Source: Haliotis asinina (lineage: Eukaryota > Mollusca > Gastropoda > Lepetellida > Haliotidae). Taken from it: a stretch of DNA of 64,000 nt. This document shows positions 46,071-56,960 of this stretch, one piece after another. The position numbers and the translations under genes are program-made. The stretch is taken from contig NC_090280.1 of the NCBI RefSeq assembly GCF_037392515.1, forward strand, positions 22,697,118 to 22,761,117. Reading direction: 5' to 3'. Under the pieces are notes generated by a model. That model did no database searches and was not told the DNA's origin. It worked only from the letters and a program-made list of their open reading frames with translations. Each line of letters opens with the position of its first letter. Position 1 is the stretch's first letter.

Positions 46071-47143
46071 ATTCCTTTGAGAAGTGGCAATTGGTATAAC
46101 TTGAGGGAAATGTCTCGAGTGCGTGCCATTGTATATGTATTTGGGTATTAAATGCTTCTCCTCATATGTTATTGTGGAATAAGCATATTTGATATGTGCT
46201 ATTGAAAACAGAAGATCTTAAAGCTAACTGACCATAAACATGTCAAAGTTCACACTGGTAACGAGTATCCGGGCCCAGTATCTCTAAAGCCTAGAGAGCC
46301 ATGCGTTGTGCGTTTATCTATATTGAATGTATATCTCCCAGGGTCAAATCCCCTGCCATATATGTCTTTGTGGAATACTTGGGACTGCCCGTCGTTGCTT
46401 CGTGTCTAACGTTACTTTCTTCTAGTCCCAGAAGTCGTTACTGGTGCTATTCTATGTTAACTTTAATCTAATGGACATCTCTTTATTATTGCCTTTCCTT
46501 GGCACTAACATCAGGTTGATGTGGAACAGTGCAAACTTTATCATATGACTCACATATTTAGCGTTAATGTCTAATATTGTTTAATCAACACTGTTAACTC
46601 TATGCTGTTTTGTGAAAATGTAGATTGTGTGAACGTCCACCGTTCTTTGATAGCTGATTGCTTTGTGAACATGCTGTTATGATGAATTGTAAACTATTCT
46701 GTCAATGCCTGACTACGTAGCACATCAGTCAGTTACTGGCCGTTTATTTACGAGGGGATATCAAAAAGGTTTTACTTGTCACCAAGACGTTTTCATAGTA
46801 GAAACTTCAGTTTTGATTGTTGGTCTTTAAGACATCTTTACATTGTCACCATCCAGAGTTACACGTTTCTCCCAACATTTCTTGACCTTGTGTAGACCCC
46901 TTAAATAGACCACCTAATTTCATGGAAAACCAACACTCCGCCTCTTCAACAGTATCTTCAAAATACTATTAGGTGTGTAGTGTTTGATATTATATTGGTC
47001 AGTGTGTTCAGAAAGCGTAAGAGTTTAGTCTTTTTGATAAAACAGGTTAAAGCTGCTATACTGATTGAAAAACTGTGTTTTCACATTATCGATGTTGATG
47101 AAATAAAACATAAATGTTATGAAATGAAAATGAAAGGTACAGC
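46071..47143. other. Intergenic sequence after gene B
   Basis: No exon with supported borders was seen. Weak similarity to sequence after the gene A poly(A) signal continues for about 150 bp (CTTTAACCTGTTTTAT on the coding strands). Confidence 0.35.
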
Positions 47144-47829
47144 TTTATTGATTGATCAAAACTGTTTTTGCTAAATCAGTGTTGTTGACATGCTATGATA
47201 TACTGTGAGTAAAGCTCAAAGCTTTTCCTCACAAGCGTCCGCTTTCTGAAAGGACATACTGTTCGGTAACTGCATACATCATGGCGTTGAACAGACATCA
47301 ACATTCTCCGGGTATGTAAAGGACAAGCAGGAACAAATCTCACAATTCTGTGGATATCGGTACAGTCCTCTTTAAGAGTACCTCTGTAAAAGAGGCAATC
47401 GTGGAAAACATTTTCTCTTATTGGGTGTGTAGTAAGTGGAGTACTCTTGTTTTTCCAGCTGAAATGATGAGCTAGCTGAGGTGTTAATCTGTATAGGTTC
47501 TGTGGAAGAAGTTGAAGAGTGGAGAGACATATAGATGTGGAACTGTTCCGTCAGTTTAGGCTTCACCTGGTACTGTGGTCCTCTGTTGAGGAAGATGAAG
47601 AGTGGTGAGACGTGTAGATGTGGAACTGTTCCGTCAGTTTAGGCTTCACCTGGTACTGTTGCCATGTGCTGAGGAAGATGGAGGATAGAGAGACGTGTAG
47701 ATGTGGAACTGTTCCCTCAGGGGTAGCTCGTAATCATGTAGAGGTAAGACATCGTTGTTGGAAGCACGAGGTACATCACTGAAGTCATGGGATAACCTCT
47801 CTGCCATCACAGTGAGGTAGTCACCACAT
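47144..47829 (-). other. Gene B terminal exon with 3'UTR and 83-bp tandem repeat
   Basis: Two to three units of the 83-bp repeat (about 47520-47716) run from the coding end into the 3'UTR. Sequence then aligns with gene A past its transposon. AATAAA at 47144-47149 (complement TTTATT) is the likely poly(A) signal. Confidence 0.6.
47646..47829 (-). CDS. Gene B terminal coding exon
   Basis: Starts in phase 2 after TTATAG and ends at TGA (47646-47648). The first 34 residues equal gene A. Then DYELPLREQF replaces DYERVLREQF, and the tail ends YTSLYPPSSSAHGNSTR. The YxxV half of the ITAM-like pair is lost; YTSL remains. Confidence 0.75.
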
Positions 47830-50800
47830 CTATAATTACAACATTACACTTATATTGCCCTTAATTTTGACTTGTCCATAAATGCCTGCATTTTTCTTTC
47901 AAGTAGTGTGCAGTGGAAATCACCTCCCACTTCAACCATGATCATACATTTCCTACCCTTTTTTAACAAACTGTGCATAAGTTACATAGATACAATTGTT
48001 ACTTTTTTAGTCATTTCCACAGTTAATCTGTGAAGGCTTATAGTAAGATTTCTGAAGTAAGTTGAGTAAATGGTGTTTCACACCAAAGACAACAACCGTT
48101 TATTTGAAGACTTGTTCTCTGGTAATTACGATGTCTGACATACGAGTCCAGATGAAAACGTAAAAGCATGTACCTGTTGTCCTGGTTCTCTGCAAGTAAA
48201 ACAAAAGACAAACTTGAACATTTCTGAACAGATCGGTTCGTCCACACAGAGTAACAGTAAAGAATAAGTCGCTTTTAGAATAGTCCATCAACATCACCAA
48301 AACCAGAACTACACAGTTGTGCTTCATGATAACCATGTGGGGAATCGAACCTAAGTCTTTGGCGTGAACACCTTATCCAGTGGCCTACCGACCACTTCCG
48401 TACTGAATCAAAAAAACAAAACAACATTTACAAACTAAAATGAGAACAAAATTTTGCAGCACATGAAGGTGAACCGCGGATATGCTCCCATACTGTTCGA
48501 CACTGCTTTCAGCAATATCCCACCAATACTACGCTTGTCTGAAATATGCCGAGAACACCCAGATTGTAACCTGTTGTAACATGCATGGTTGTATAAGACA
48601 GGTTCTGACCAGATCGTGCACGTTGGGGTAATACTGTGTCGGCTGTGGTGTGTTGGGAATTGAAGGGGGTTGACACTTACATTGCATGCAAAACTATTCA
48701 TGCATTCTTTGTACCTTTTACATCCTTGCAGACAAGAACAGCGACTGCTGCCACCACCACTGCCACAGCAGTCAGCATAACGGAATAGACAGCTACGACA
48801 GGGACGATGTCGTCTACGTTTGCTTCACCCTCTGATATAAGACACAAATAAGATGACACATATCTGTGTTAAGTATGACAATTCAAGTGTCAATACAGCG
48901 ACGTATTCACCATGGAGTATTTTCTTGTTCCTATTAAAGCATTAATCAACTTTATGGCATAAATAATGTTTTTAAACTGAGAAAATAGTATTTTTCTCTA
49001 CAGAAACGGTAAAGCAATAAAGTAAGCAAGCCATGAATAAGGACGAATCATTCGGGATGACCGTTACAGCTGTCCAGACTAGTGGATCCTTTTCCCCAAC
49101 ACGATCCATCACCAATTTCTGCTTGAACACTGAAAAATGTCTTAAGTATTGGGACATCTAGAATATCAACGAATTTGACTCTATTTACAATGTTGTAGCT
49201 ATTCTATTATGGCTATTTCAAACTAAATAATCGGGGGTTTGGGTCTCTTTCCTTGGTTTGAGACACGACTCCCGTTCCAGGTTTCAGACATTAGACAGTT
49301 AGAGCTACGTTTCATTATACCATACACGGTAGTTCGTGTTTCATAGCCCATGCACTGTCTGTAAATAATCGAGTCTCGACCAGACAATCCAGTGATCAAC
49401 AGCATAACCACCGATCTGCTCAAATGGGAACCGATGACATATGGGTATTGCAAGCATGGGTATCTGAAGGCTATCTACCCCAGATCTTCAAGGGTCCTTC
49501 AGACGGGAGATAGTTCGAGCTACGTTCACTCGACATATTAGTACCCTATACGGCAGTTCGAGTTTCAAATTCGTTACAAATCACGTTAGTTGTTAACCTT
49601 CAGACACCAACCTTCTATTTCCTGGTAGCTCCCATCGTTTTCGTCTTCCCTGTGATACGACACCAGGCTGATGAAAGTGAACATTGAACGTGAGCATAAT
49701 GAGAGGAAATTATTAAGCTGGGACACACTCTCAATTTATATCGCGCCCCAAATCGTGTATATTCTTGCCTGGTTGGTTTGTTGTTTAACGCCACAATCAG
49801 CAATATCAAAGATATATGTCGACGGTCTGTAAATAAATGGTTCTGGACCAGATAATCCAGTGTTCAACAGCATTACCATCGATCCGGTTCGTCAGCTTTT
49901 ACGACAAGCATGGGTTGATGAAAACCACTTTACCACGGGTAATTACACCAATGTGGTGATGAAATATTTATTCATCTTACTTGAAGATTGATGAACATAC
50001 TCACCGATGACGAGCAAATCCTCTCTCTGAAAGTTTAAAGTGTGTGGAAACAATTATGCATACAAAATTAGCTAATTAATTACTAACTTTAAGTTTCATC
50101 ACGGATGTTTTGTGCACATCTGTATATACCACCCCCGTACATTGCACACTGATGTTATTATTTTTCTCTACTTAGAAGTTTAAGAGTTTAAGAGATACTT
50201 TACATAACACGGCATTAGTTTCAGTAGGTCAATCACTGCTCATAGTTGTCAGAATTTGAAAATGCTTATACAACTTTAGTTTTGTATGTTGACAGCTTAC
50301 CAAAAGTCCAAGACTGATTTTCAGACATTGTACATAACACACTACCCCTTTAATAATTCGCATGACCTGTTTAACGTCATCTGAATCAACTGACGCGGTG
50401 TACAACAATGACGTCCTGCGCCAACCTGCTATCTCCTCGTAGCCTCCGTCTGTGTCTGCGTCACGGGTGTATGTGACAACGCTGGGGAAGGAAATGTAGA
50501 AAGTGGTCGGAATCAAGGATATTTAAGAAAAAAACAATCCGCTTTCCTTAGACACAGAATCTTGCAAAGGACAAGATAGTTGTAACGGTTAAATGCATGA
50601 ATGTGTTCACAAAAAGGGTAAGCACGTTCTGAGTTATGGGTAGTTAAGGATCTTCTAACATTTGCCTGAAATGACAAAAACTGTGATACCAGCAGCTCAT
50701 TAGCTCATTGTGCTATTAATTCAGATTGGGTTCAGTATTCCATATATACTGCTACTGATTAGTGTAGCATAGCCAATCAAATCACTGTGTTTGTGATTAA

Positions 50801-53800
50801 GTGTTTCTACAGTAACTTGGAAAATAGCAGATACTACGAAGTTGTTTAGTCATTTGTCTTACTTGTATCTGATAGCAGGTACTCACCTATTAAATGTGTA
50901 TCCTTTACCAGAAACAAATAAGTCTGTGTAAATAGTTACATATGCGCAATGTTAGATGAAAAATATAAGATAAACAAACTTCCCGTATAGTTAGAAATAA
51001 ACAGCTTGAAATTTGTAGACCGACATGTTTTTTTAACAAATGTCGATTAAAATTAGTGTCTTGGAGACTGAAGGTCATTAAATCTGTAAATATGTGCACA
51101 CTGTTGATTCATATCCTCTTCAAGCACCTTGGCTTGATTCCATACTGAACTACTTCTGAAACCCCAGCATACCATTATTATCATTAATCATGGAAGATGT
51201 AAAACGAATTTTGAACCCAAACTGTGCTTGAAGTAATCTGACTTTGACAGATAAACACGATGCATATTAAGAAATGCGTGCATTCCTGTCTGGTGACGTG
51301 ATCCACCATTTGTTGAAAATGACCATTTTACCTGCAAATCACGTAGAAATACATAAAACGTGGCGTTTCCACAACACATTGTCAGATCAGTCAACTGTGT
51401 ATCAAAATGATACCGAAATTTTCAACCGCACCAAATTGTTGTCTTTGGCACAACACGTGATCGAGCACACCCTTGACAACCATTTGTCCAGCCGGAGATC
51501 GCCACATTGTCTTCACTCATTGAAGGAACAGGACTGAGTGTATTCTCTTTACAAGTCCTGATTTCATCTCAGTCAGGGGTATAGAAGGATCACAGTGACG
51601 TGGAAAGTGTAACAGCAGGGTTGATGGAAGCGTACTGATCTGTAGAGAGACTGGTAATCATGACAGGACACATATACACGTCTGTCGTGGTCGAGTTACA
51701 GCTCAAACGCATACATACTGAGAGCCACTGTCGTTTCTGTTCCCAGCATGGCGGAGATGAACGCCTTCACATTTTGCAGAAGGATTATGCAAATGATGAC
51801 CATAACCGTTACTGACATTGACTGTGTGAAACTTTTGACCACGGTTGGAAATAAGTTTGACCCCCTTCAACGTTATCGTTAATTCATTTTTGCACTAATT
51901 TGAGAAAGATTACTTTAGCTTTTACTTGTGTTTCAATCCTCATTGACAATTTCAGTGTCAACGGGGACAAGTTCTTTTCTTCGTGTACCACGGACATTAA
52001 ACATTTTATCTCAGTGGTGCGTTTCTAAATTAGTTCAGTATACTTGCACCGCCTTCTCTTACAATCTATCCTCTCTCTCAAACTCTTCCTTAAAGGCCTG
52101 TCTCAGATTCCATCTCCCAACAAGAGACTTAGTCTTCTTCCTTGATGAATTGTCACCATCAAGGACACTTTAACATTTAATCAAGATACACCACAGACAC
52201 GTTGCAAATCAGACCTAAACAGGATCAGTCACTTTAGGTAGGACAAAATGATCATATCGTCGAAAATGTCAGTATGAATGGAAATACTTATTAGCTAGCT
52301 TTCTACTGAGTGTGAGTGCAAATAGACATCTAGACATCAGGCGCTACATACAAATGTATTGTTATATGCTTTGCTCTAGACACCTCATTCACCCCACCCA
52401 TCCACCCCTGTCCCCAAACCCCACCCAGCCACCCACAACCCCCACAACCCCCACCATCCCTCCTCGCCACCCACCCCCTTCACCCTTCACCCTTCCTCAC
52501 CCCACCCCCTTCACCCTTCACCCTTCCTCACCACCTCGCCCTTATCCCTGACTGTCATACATTATTCACCACATATAAAAATGTGCAGTGGGATAACTTA
52601 GTGACGATGTATACGTGCACACACTCAGGCAAGACGCTATCACATCACACCGTATTACCTCCACGTCTGTGTTTTCTACAAACAACAACTATGACGACAA
52701 CGGCGATGACCACGATGAGGACCGAACAGACAGCAGTCACGGGAACGGTGGAAACGACACCAGATTCAGTGACCTCACGTGCTGAAACATTTAATTTGGA
52801 CAATATTCAGTTCAGTAAAGAATAATCATGTTTTCTTATCAGAAAAAAAAAGATGCAAGACACGTTGCTTTATTTAAGGTACATGACGTGCTTACAAAAT
52901 ACCAGACATATAATGTACACCAGGATTAGAAATATAACCAGGGCTGCCCCGTATCTGCGAAATTGAGTGGGTGGGTGGGTGAGAAGTTCATTTGAAATAA
53001 CACTTTCCAACTGCATTACAACCTGTTGCGTTCTCGCTACAACGCCCATCGATCTATTGTCACAGACGGATTCAACGGTAATGGTCAAATTGCAAGTGAT
53101 ACAGTCATTGGATCCAAAACCATTCTAAGAACTTCATCGATTTTACAGTCAACCAGCCAGTCAGTCAATCAGCCAGTTAGTCAGCGAGTCAGACAGTCAG
53201 TCAGTCAGTCAGAGAGTCAGTCAACTTGACACAACAACGACACGATCCAAAACCATTCTAAGAACTTCATCGCTTTTACAGTCAACCAGCCAGTCAGTTA
53301 ATCAGCCAGTTAGTCAGCGAGTCAACCAGTCAGTCAGTCAGTCAGTCAGTCAGAGAGTCAGTCAGAGAGTCAGTCAGAGAGTCAGTCAAGTTGATGCAAC
53401 AACGTCACTCTCTACGTCAGCACTACAAGAGACCATGCAACGTCAGCGTTCAACAATTTGCAAGTAACATCACGGGTCTTCATGAGACTTCAATCTGATT
53501 CAGACATATTTAATGGGTTGACACATGCGATGTTCATCTCAAATAATCTTTCTCACAGGACATCCCCATCAACCTCACTGTCTACGCCAGTTCAACAGGA
53601 GGCCATGCAACGTTGGAAACATCAGCGATCGAACTAGTGCAGGCGAAGTTCTAAAGAGGCGGAAAAGTGTCGAATTTGGTGTCACATATAAAGGGAAGAT
53701 TAGGAGGCATCTGTGCCGCTTGGCTGCTTTTTGATTTTACAAAAACATTGTCGTGATATTGACATTTGATTGACGTTCTTATCAATATTACGAGTTGATA

Positions 53801-55063
53801 CGGCTAATGATTTTGAATCGTTGGGTACCACTGCCGTTGGTGTTCTCGCAGCTGTTCCATCACGTTAAGATGAATGGAAGGGCAGATGTCATCCAAAAGA
53901 CAGGCTGTATGTTATAGATTCTATTATAGAAGTGTTGACTTACAGAAGACATCCAGTGTCAGGTTCCGTGATGCACTCCCATGTGTGTTGTTGACGTGAC
54001 ACATGTACTGTCTAGACACAGACACATCTACAGCTGGTATAGACAACACAGCCTTCCTGTGTCCTGTCATCACCATCTGTCTTGATGTGTCCCACCAGGT
54101 TACAGTGCAGGCAGGGTTACAGTCAGCAGAACATCTCGTCGTTACAGGTTTCCCTTCCTCCAGTTTGCCCCTTATGCCGTCAAAGTGTATCTGGTCAGGT
54201 CCATCTGCAATGCATGTGAGATGGTCAGCTAGGAAGGAAGTCTTTTTCTGAGATGTAAGTCTAGTTTCCGTCTGTGACGTAAATGTCTGAATAAAGACCA
54301 GCTGCTTGGTTTGGCCTGTGCTCTTGGGATTCATAAGAATGGCAAACCTCCCTGTCTCGCGATCGTATCAAGTTGTTTTCCTCTAACAATAAGTACCGTC
54401 TACAGCTGGGACACCGTTGTAACTCACCCACCCACTCTGTTGCTATGCGCAACTCTTGACAACATATCCGGGTGATCATACCAGCGCCCCGTTCCTCAAA
54501 GCGATCGTAATTCCCATACTTTACCACAGACGTACGACAGTTCGCTTTGAGGAACGGGGTCCAGCCGCAGTTTTGAAACTTTCAACTGATCATTGAAGCA
54601 AACTTGTCGCTCATTCCTATCAGGACTTTCACAATAATGATTTCTGTTCTGTTTACACAGAACTTCTGCGAAAGAAACTTGTCACAAAAGTGTGACTCAG
54701 CAGAGTTTCAAGGATACTTAATACGAGGTTCTGTTACCTAAAGCAAGGTAGGTTCTTACTCACAGAGAACATTCAGCACATGTTCGTGGCTCCAGTCAGA
54801 CTTCAGTCCCTCCTCCACAGCCTGGCAACTGTAGATGTCTCCCCAGTTCTCTCTGCTGGCGTGAATTATTGTCAGGTCATCTCCACCTGTAGGAGACTCA
54901 TCACCAGATTCTAGCAGGGTCCTGTCCCTTCTCCAGATGTAAGTCATGGTCAGTAGGGGGTGGTCCGGGGGTAGACTCCGGGAGGTGGAGGAACATGTAA
55001 GGGTGACATTCTCACCTGATACAGGTGAGGCAGGGCCGGTGATGGTAGGTGTGGTTGGCCTCT
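47646..55063 (-). CDS. Gene B: inverted paralogue of gene A (5' end not found)
   Basis: Exons in transcript order: 55063-54764 Ig2, 54204-53944 Ig3, 52781-52659 TM1, 50902-50887 microexon, 50481-50426, 50026-50005, 49667-49612, 48831-48715 TM2, 48189-48174, 47829-47646 (stop TGA). Exon order, phases and most lengths equal gene A. All exons are open and bordered by AG and GT, so the gene is not obviously dead. No V-like Ig1 or signal exon was found on the minus strand between 55.1 kb and the window edge at 64 kb. The gene may start beyond the window, use an unrecognised leader, or be 5'-truncated. Its first microexon has lost the acceptor used in A. Its tail has YEEI in module 1 and YELP where A has YERV. 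Confidence 0.75.
48174..48189 (-). CDS. Gene B 16-nt microexon
   Basis: Acceptor TTGCAG and donor GTACAT bracket 16 nt that read ENQDNR across the junctions, matching the gene A microexon in length and phase. Confidence 0.58.
48331..48405 (-). repeat. SINE head fragment (tRNA-like)
   Basis: Reverse strand: GTAGGCCACTGGATAAGGTG and GGTTCGATTCCCCACATGGT. Near the 16-nt microexon of gene B. Confidence 0.65.
48715..48831 (-). CDS. Gene B exon: TM2
   Basis: A 117-nt phase 1-1 exon between ATATCAG and GTACAA. It encodes GEANVDDIVPVV, an Ala/Val-rich helix and CKDVK. It equals gene A TM2 in length and phase. Confidence 0.7.
49351..49505 (-). repeat. SINE of the second family, partial
   Basis: AATAATCGAGTCTCGACCAG core and CAAGCATGGGTATCTGAAGG. 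In gene B between module 2 and TM2. Confidence 0.75.
49612..50026 (-). CDS. Gene B cytoplasmic module 2 (microexon 50005-50026 plus 56-nt exon 49612-49667)
   Basis: The 22-nt microexon (CTTTCAG acceptor, GTGAGT donor) gives ERGFARHR across its junctions. The 56-nt exon reads LVSYHREDENDGSYQEIE and is almost identical to gene A. Exon sizes are the same as in A. Confidence 0.68.
49768..49945 (-). repeat. SINE of the second family, degenerate
   Basis: GTTTAACGCCACAATCAGCA tail and GTTCTGGACCAGATAATCCA core. In gene B between the microexon at 50005 and the exon at 49667. Confidence 0.75.
50426..50902 (-). CDS. Gene B cytoplasmic module 1 (microexon 50887-50902 plus 56-nt exon 50426-50481)
   Basis: The 56-nt exon reads VVTYTRDADTDGGYEEIA; YEEI is the textbook Src-family SH2 ligand sequence. 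The microexon aligned to the gene A copy would be 22 nt, but its acceptor reads TTTCTG rather than TTTCAG. An AG six bases further in gives a 16-nt exon that keeps phase 1 to 2 and loses two codons. Confidence 0.6.
50909..52658. other. Gene B intron between TM1 and module 1
   Basis: No further exon was found. It holds a C-rich block (52380-52555). Confidence 0.4.
52380..52555 (-). repeat. C-rich low-complexity block; G-rich on the gene B coding strand
   Basis: Runs such as ACCCCACCCATCCACCCC and CTTCACCCTTCACCCTTCC repeat. On the minus strand this yields many closely spaced GGG and GGGG runs that could form a G-quadruplex in gene B pre-mRNA. Confidence 0.7.
52659..52781 (-). CDS. Gene B exon: TM1
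   Basis: A 123-nt exon, phase 1-1, AG/GT bordered. It encodes REVTESGVVS, a Val/Ile-rich helix and CRKHRRGG. Length and phase equal gene A TM1. Confidence 0.8.
52870..53120 (-). CDS. Candidate alternative membrane-anchor terminal exon near gene B
   Basis: On the minus strand an open stretch from about 53112 ends in RRYGAALVIFLILVYIICL, then VFCKHVMYLK and TAA. The stop overlaps an AATAAA (52869-52874). A hydrophobic helix, basic end, stop and poly(A) signal in immediate succession look like a short-tail terminal exon lying between Ig3 and TM1. The same segment occurs downstream of Ig3 in locus C, there with an in-frame stop inside the helix. No acceptor of the required phase 1 was found, so splicing to Ig3 is not shown. 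Confidence 0.35.
53150..53400 (+). repeat. CAGT minisatellite with a larger duplicated unit
   Basis: CAGTCAGT, CAGAGAGT and CAGCCAGT units run over 250 bp. The phrase CCAAAACCATTCTAAGAACT occurs at about 53113 and 53248, showing that a roughly 135-bp block was duplicated. Confidence 0.8.
53944..54204 (-). CDS. Gene B exon: Ig3 domain
   Basis: A 261-nt phase 1-1 exon (two codons shorter than in A). Landmarks are VTTRC, SADCNPAC, TVTWW and RQYMC. The usual G before Q-Y in strand F is Arg here. Confidence 0.83.
54483..54561. repeat. Short foldback element
   Basis: GCCCCGTTCCTCAAAGCGAT and, about 50 bp on, TTCGCTTTGAGGAACGGGGT form inverted arms of about 19 bp. It lies in gene B between Ig2 and Ig3. 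Confidence 0.65.
54764..55063 (-). CDS. Gene B exon: Ig2 domain
   Basis: A 300-nt phase 1-1 exon with acceptor TTCACAG and donor GTGAGT. Landmarks are VTLTC, MTYIWRR and DIYSC followed by AVEEGLKSDWS. It starts RPTTPTITGP. The intact reading frame contrasts with the shortened copy in locus C. Confidence 0.83.
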
Positions 55064-56045
55064 CTGTGAAAAAATATAGCAAAGACCTTAACCTTAACGC
55101 TTGTGTCAATGTACTACAATGTCAATGTTTTTACTAAATCCTCTATACTTGTTCATTAATTTTCCATCTATTAAATGTTAAACAGTTTAAGTGTTCCCTC
55201 GTCACGCCAAGGATCCTCAGTCCACAGTTACAACAGGGAATACGTTTTGACTGGATCTTAATGCTTCAAACCGTTTTGTTGATTAAATTTGATAGTTACC
55301 GCGCAACTACTTACTGAATCGAGTTAACAGTATTTTCCATAGAGAGGCGGTAAAAGATGCAAGACTGGTGCACTCGGATACACTTATTCATGTTAACCTG
55401 CGATAAAGCTTCTTTGTCGGCTTATATATGTCTTTTGGCATGGTTAATATCCTGCATTGGGAATAAACATTGTATTTAGCGACCCTTGTGCGTAGTAATG
55501 CGTGACGTCACAAGCTCAGTTTTCTAATGATCACTCATTTGACTGCGTTACATTATGTAGTTCCCAGTCAACTTTTATGTTAAAGAACGTATTGTTGTCA
55601 CCAAATATTAACTTAGTTTGAAAAATGACAAGAAACACATATGGAATTTGGGAAACTTTCAGTTAAACTTTTGAACAACAAATATAATGTTCTCCCCATC
55701 GAAACAATACCCCTTATGAACTCTCCAGTCTCATGTGTAAATTACTCATCGGCATCATGAAAAAGAACGGATCTGACCCCGAACCACTAGTTCTCAGATG
55801 TAAATTAGAGAGATCATATCTCTCATTACGAGACAACAATTTTCTCTCATCAAGGCACTCACAGTGCACGGCCGTCAATCTGGACACGATCGCCAATAGA
55901 TGGGCGTGTTTGTTTACAGTGTGAAAGTAGTCACTAAAATTTGCATATGACCTCTCTAATTTGCATTGGTATATGCATATGACCGCAAGGGATACCGAAA
56001 ATATCCGTTGGCTTTATGATAAATACAGAAGAACCAGCATATCTC
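55064..56045. other. Upstream region of gene B; no exon found
   Basis: A signal or V-like exon was looked for on the minus strand and not found. Confidence 0.4.
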
Positions 56046-56205
56046 TGGAATAGTTGACATAAATACCACACACAATACACACACATGCACACACAATACA
56101 CACATGCACACACACAATACACAAATTCACACACACAATATACCCATGCACACACAATGCACACATGCACACACACAATGCACACATGTACACACAATAC
56201 TATGG
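56046..56205 (+). repeat. CACACAATACACACATGCA minisatellite
   Basis: About eight imperfect copies of an 18-20 bp unit of CA repeats with AATACAC and ATGCAC variants. Confidence 0.85.
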
Positions 56206-56212
56206 AATACTG

Positions 56213-56560
56213 TAAGGGGCATTCTCGCGATCTCGACCTTTGGAAGCAATTTTAAAAAGCCAAAAGTGCGAGAATGCGAGATCGCGTGAACGTGAGATTT
56301 GGCCAAAATCTCGCGTTCTCGCGATCTCGCATTCTCGTGTTTTTGGTACAGAGCACGTTTCTGTCAAAAGTCGATAACATGAGAATTCGACATTTGTACA
56401 TGCTGTCAGATCTCGCAAACTCGCAAACTCGACTTGTCAAATAAGGCCACAAAAACACGAAATCACGAGAAAACGAGAATGCGACGTTTCATTTTCTCGC
56501 ATTCTCGCGATCTCACGATCTCGCGTTTTAGACGTTGGTGTTGCGCATGCGCATTATCTC
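56213..56560. repeat. GCGAGA-type hairpin repeat, single locus
   Basis: Phrases such as GCGAGAATGCGAGATCGCG and CTCGCGATCTCGCATTCTCG face each other several times. It is related to the array at 58495. Confidence 0.75.
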
Positions 56561-56960
56561 GAGGTCAAAGCGCATGCGCATGTTAGTAGCGTTGTGGTCA
56601 TGCTTCATTCACGCTTTTTACTGCCCAAGCATTTAACAAATTTATGACAATGCTTGAAAATCCTTTGTAGTGTATGTAAGCCCGCTGCTGTTGTTATAAT
56701 TTCTTATGTACTTCAAAATCCAGAACATGTTCGATATAATTTAATAAACGAAATCGTGAACATGGATGTCAAATATAAGCAGAAACACTAAAGTGTGCTG
56801 AAGCTGGAAAAGGTTAACGTCAGTGAGTGATAAACTATTGGATAAAGCCGCATCAATTCGCGACTATTCGCAGCTACACTGTATAGAACTAATCACTGAC
56901 CTGGGCTTTTCTACATGATGTAATTTCATGTAAAGCTAGCATTAGTCTGTCTCACAGTCC
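56560..56960 (+). repeat. Duplicated promoter-like segment, copy 1
   Basis: Shares GCTTGAAAATCCTTTGTA, TAAGCCCGCTGCTGTTG, TATGTACTTCA, ATTCGCAGCTA and GTCTCACAGTCCCTAAA with 60350-60600, in the same orientation. The TATA-like word here is GTGTATGTAAG. Confidence 0.6.

Noticed and set aside
52312-52551. Proline/threonine-rich open frame
   Set aside because: It is a translation of a C-rich low-complexity block in a gene B intron on the opposite strand.
54261-54527. 88-codon Arg/Cys-rich open frame
   Set aside because: It covers a foldback element in a gene B intron and has no recognisable domain.
56104-56289. His/Thr repeat protein
   Set aside because: It is a CA-rich minisatellite read in frame.
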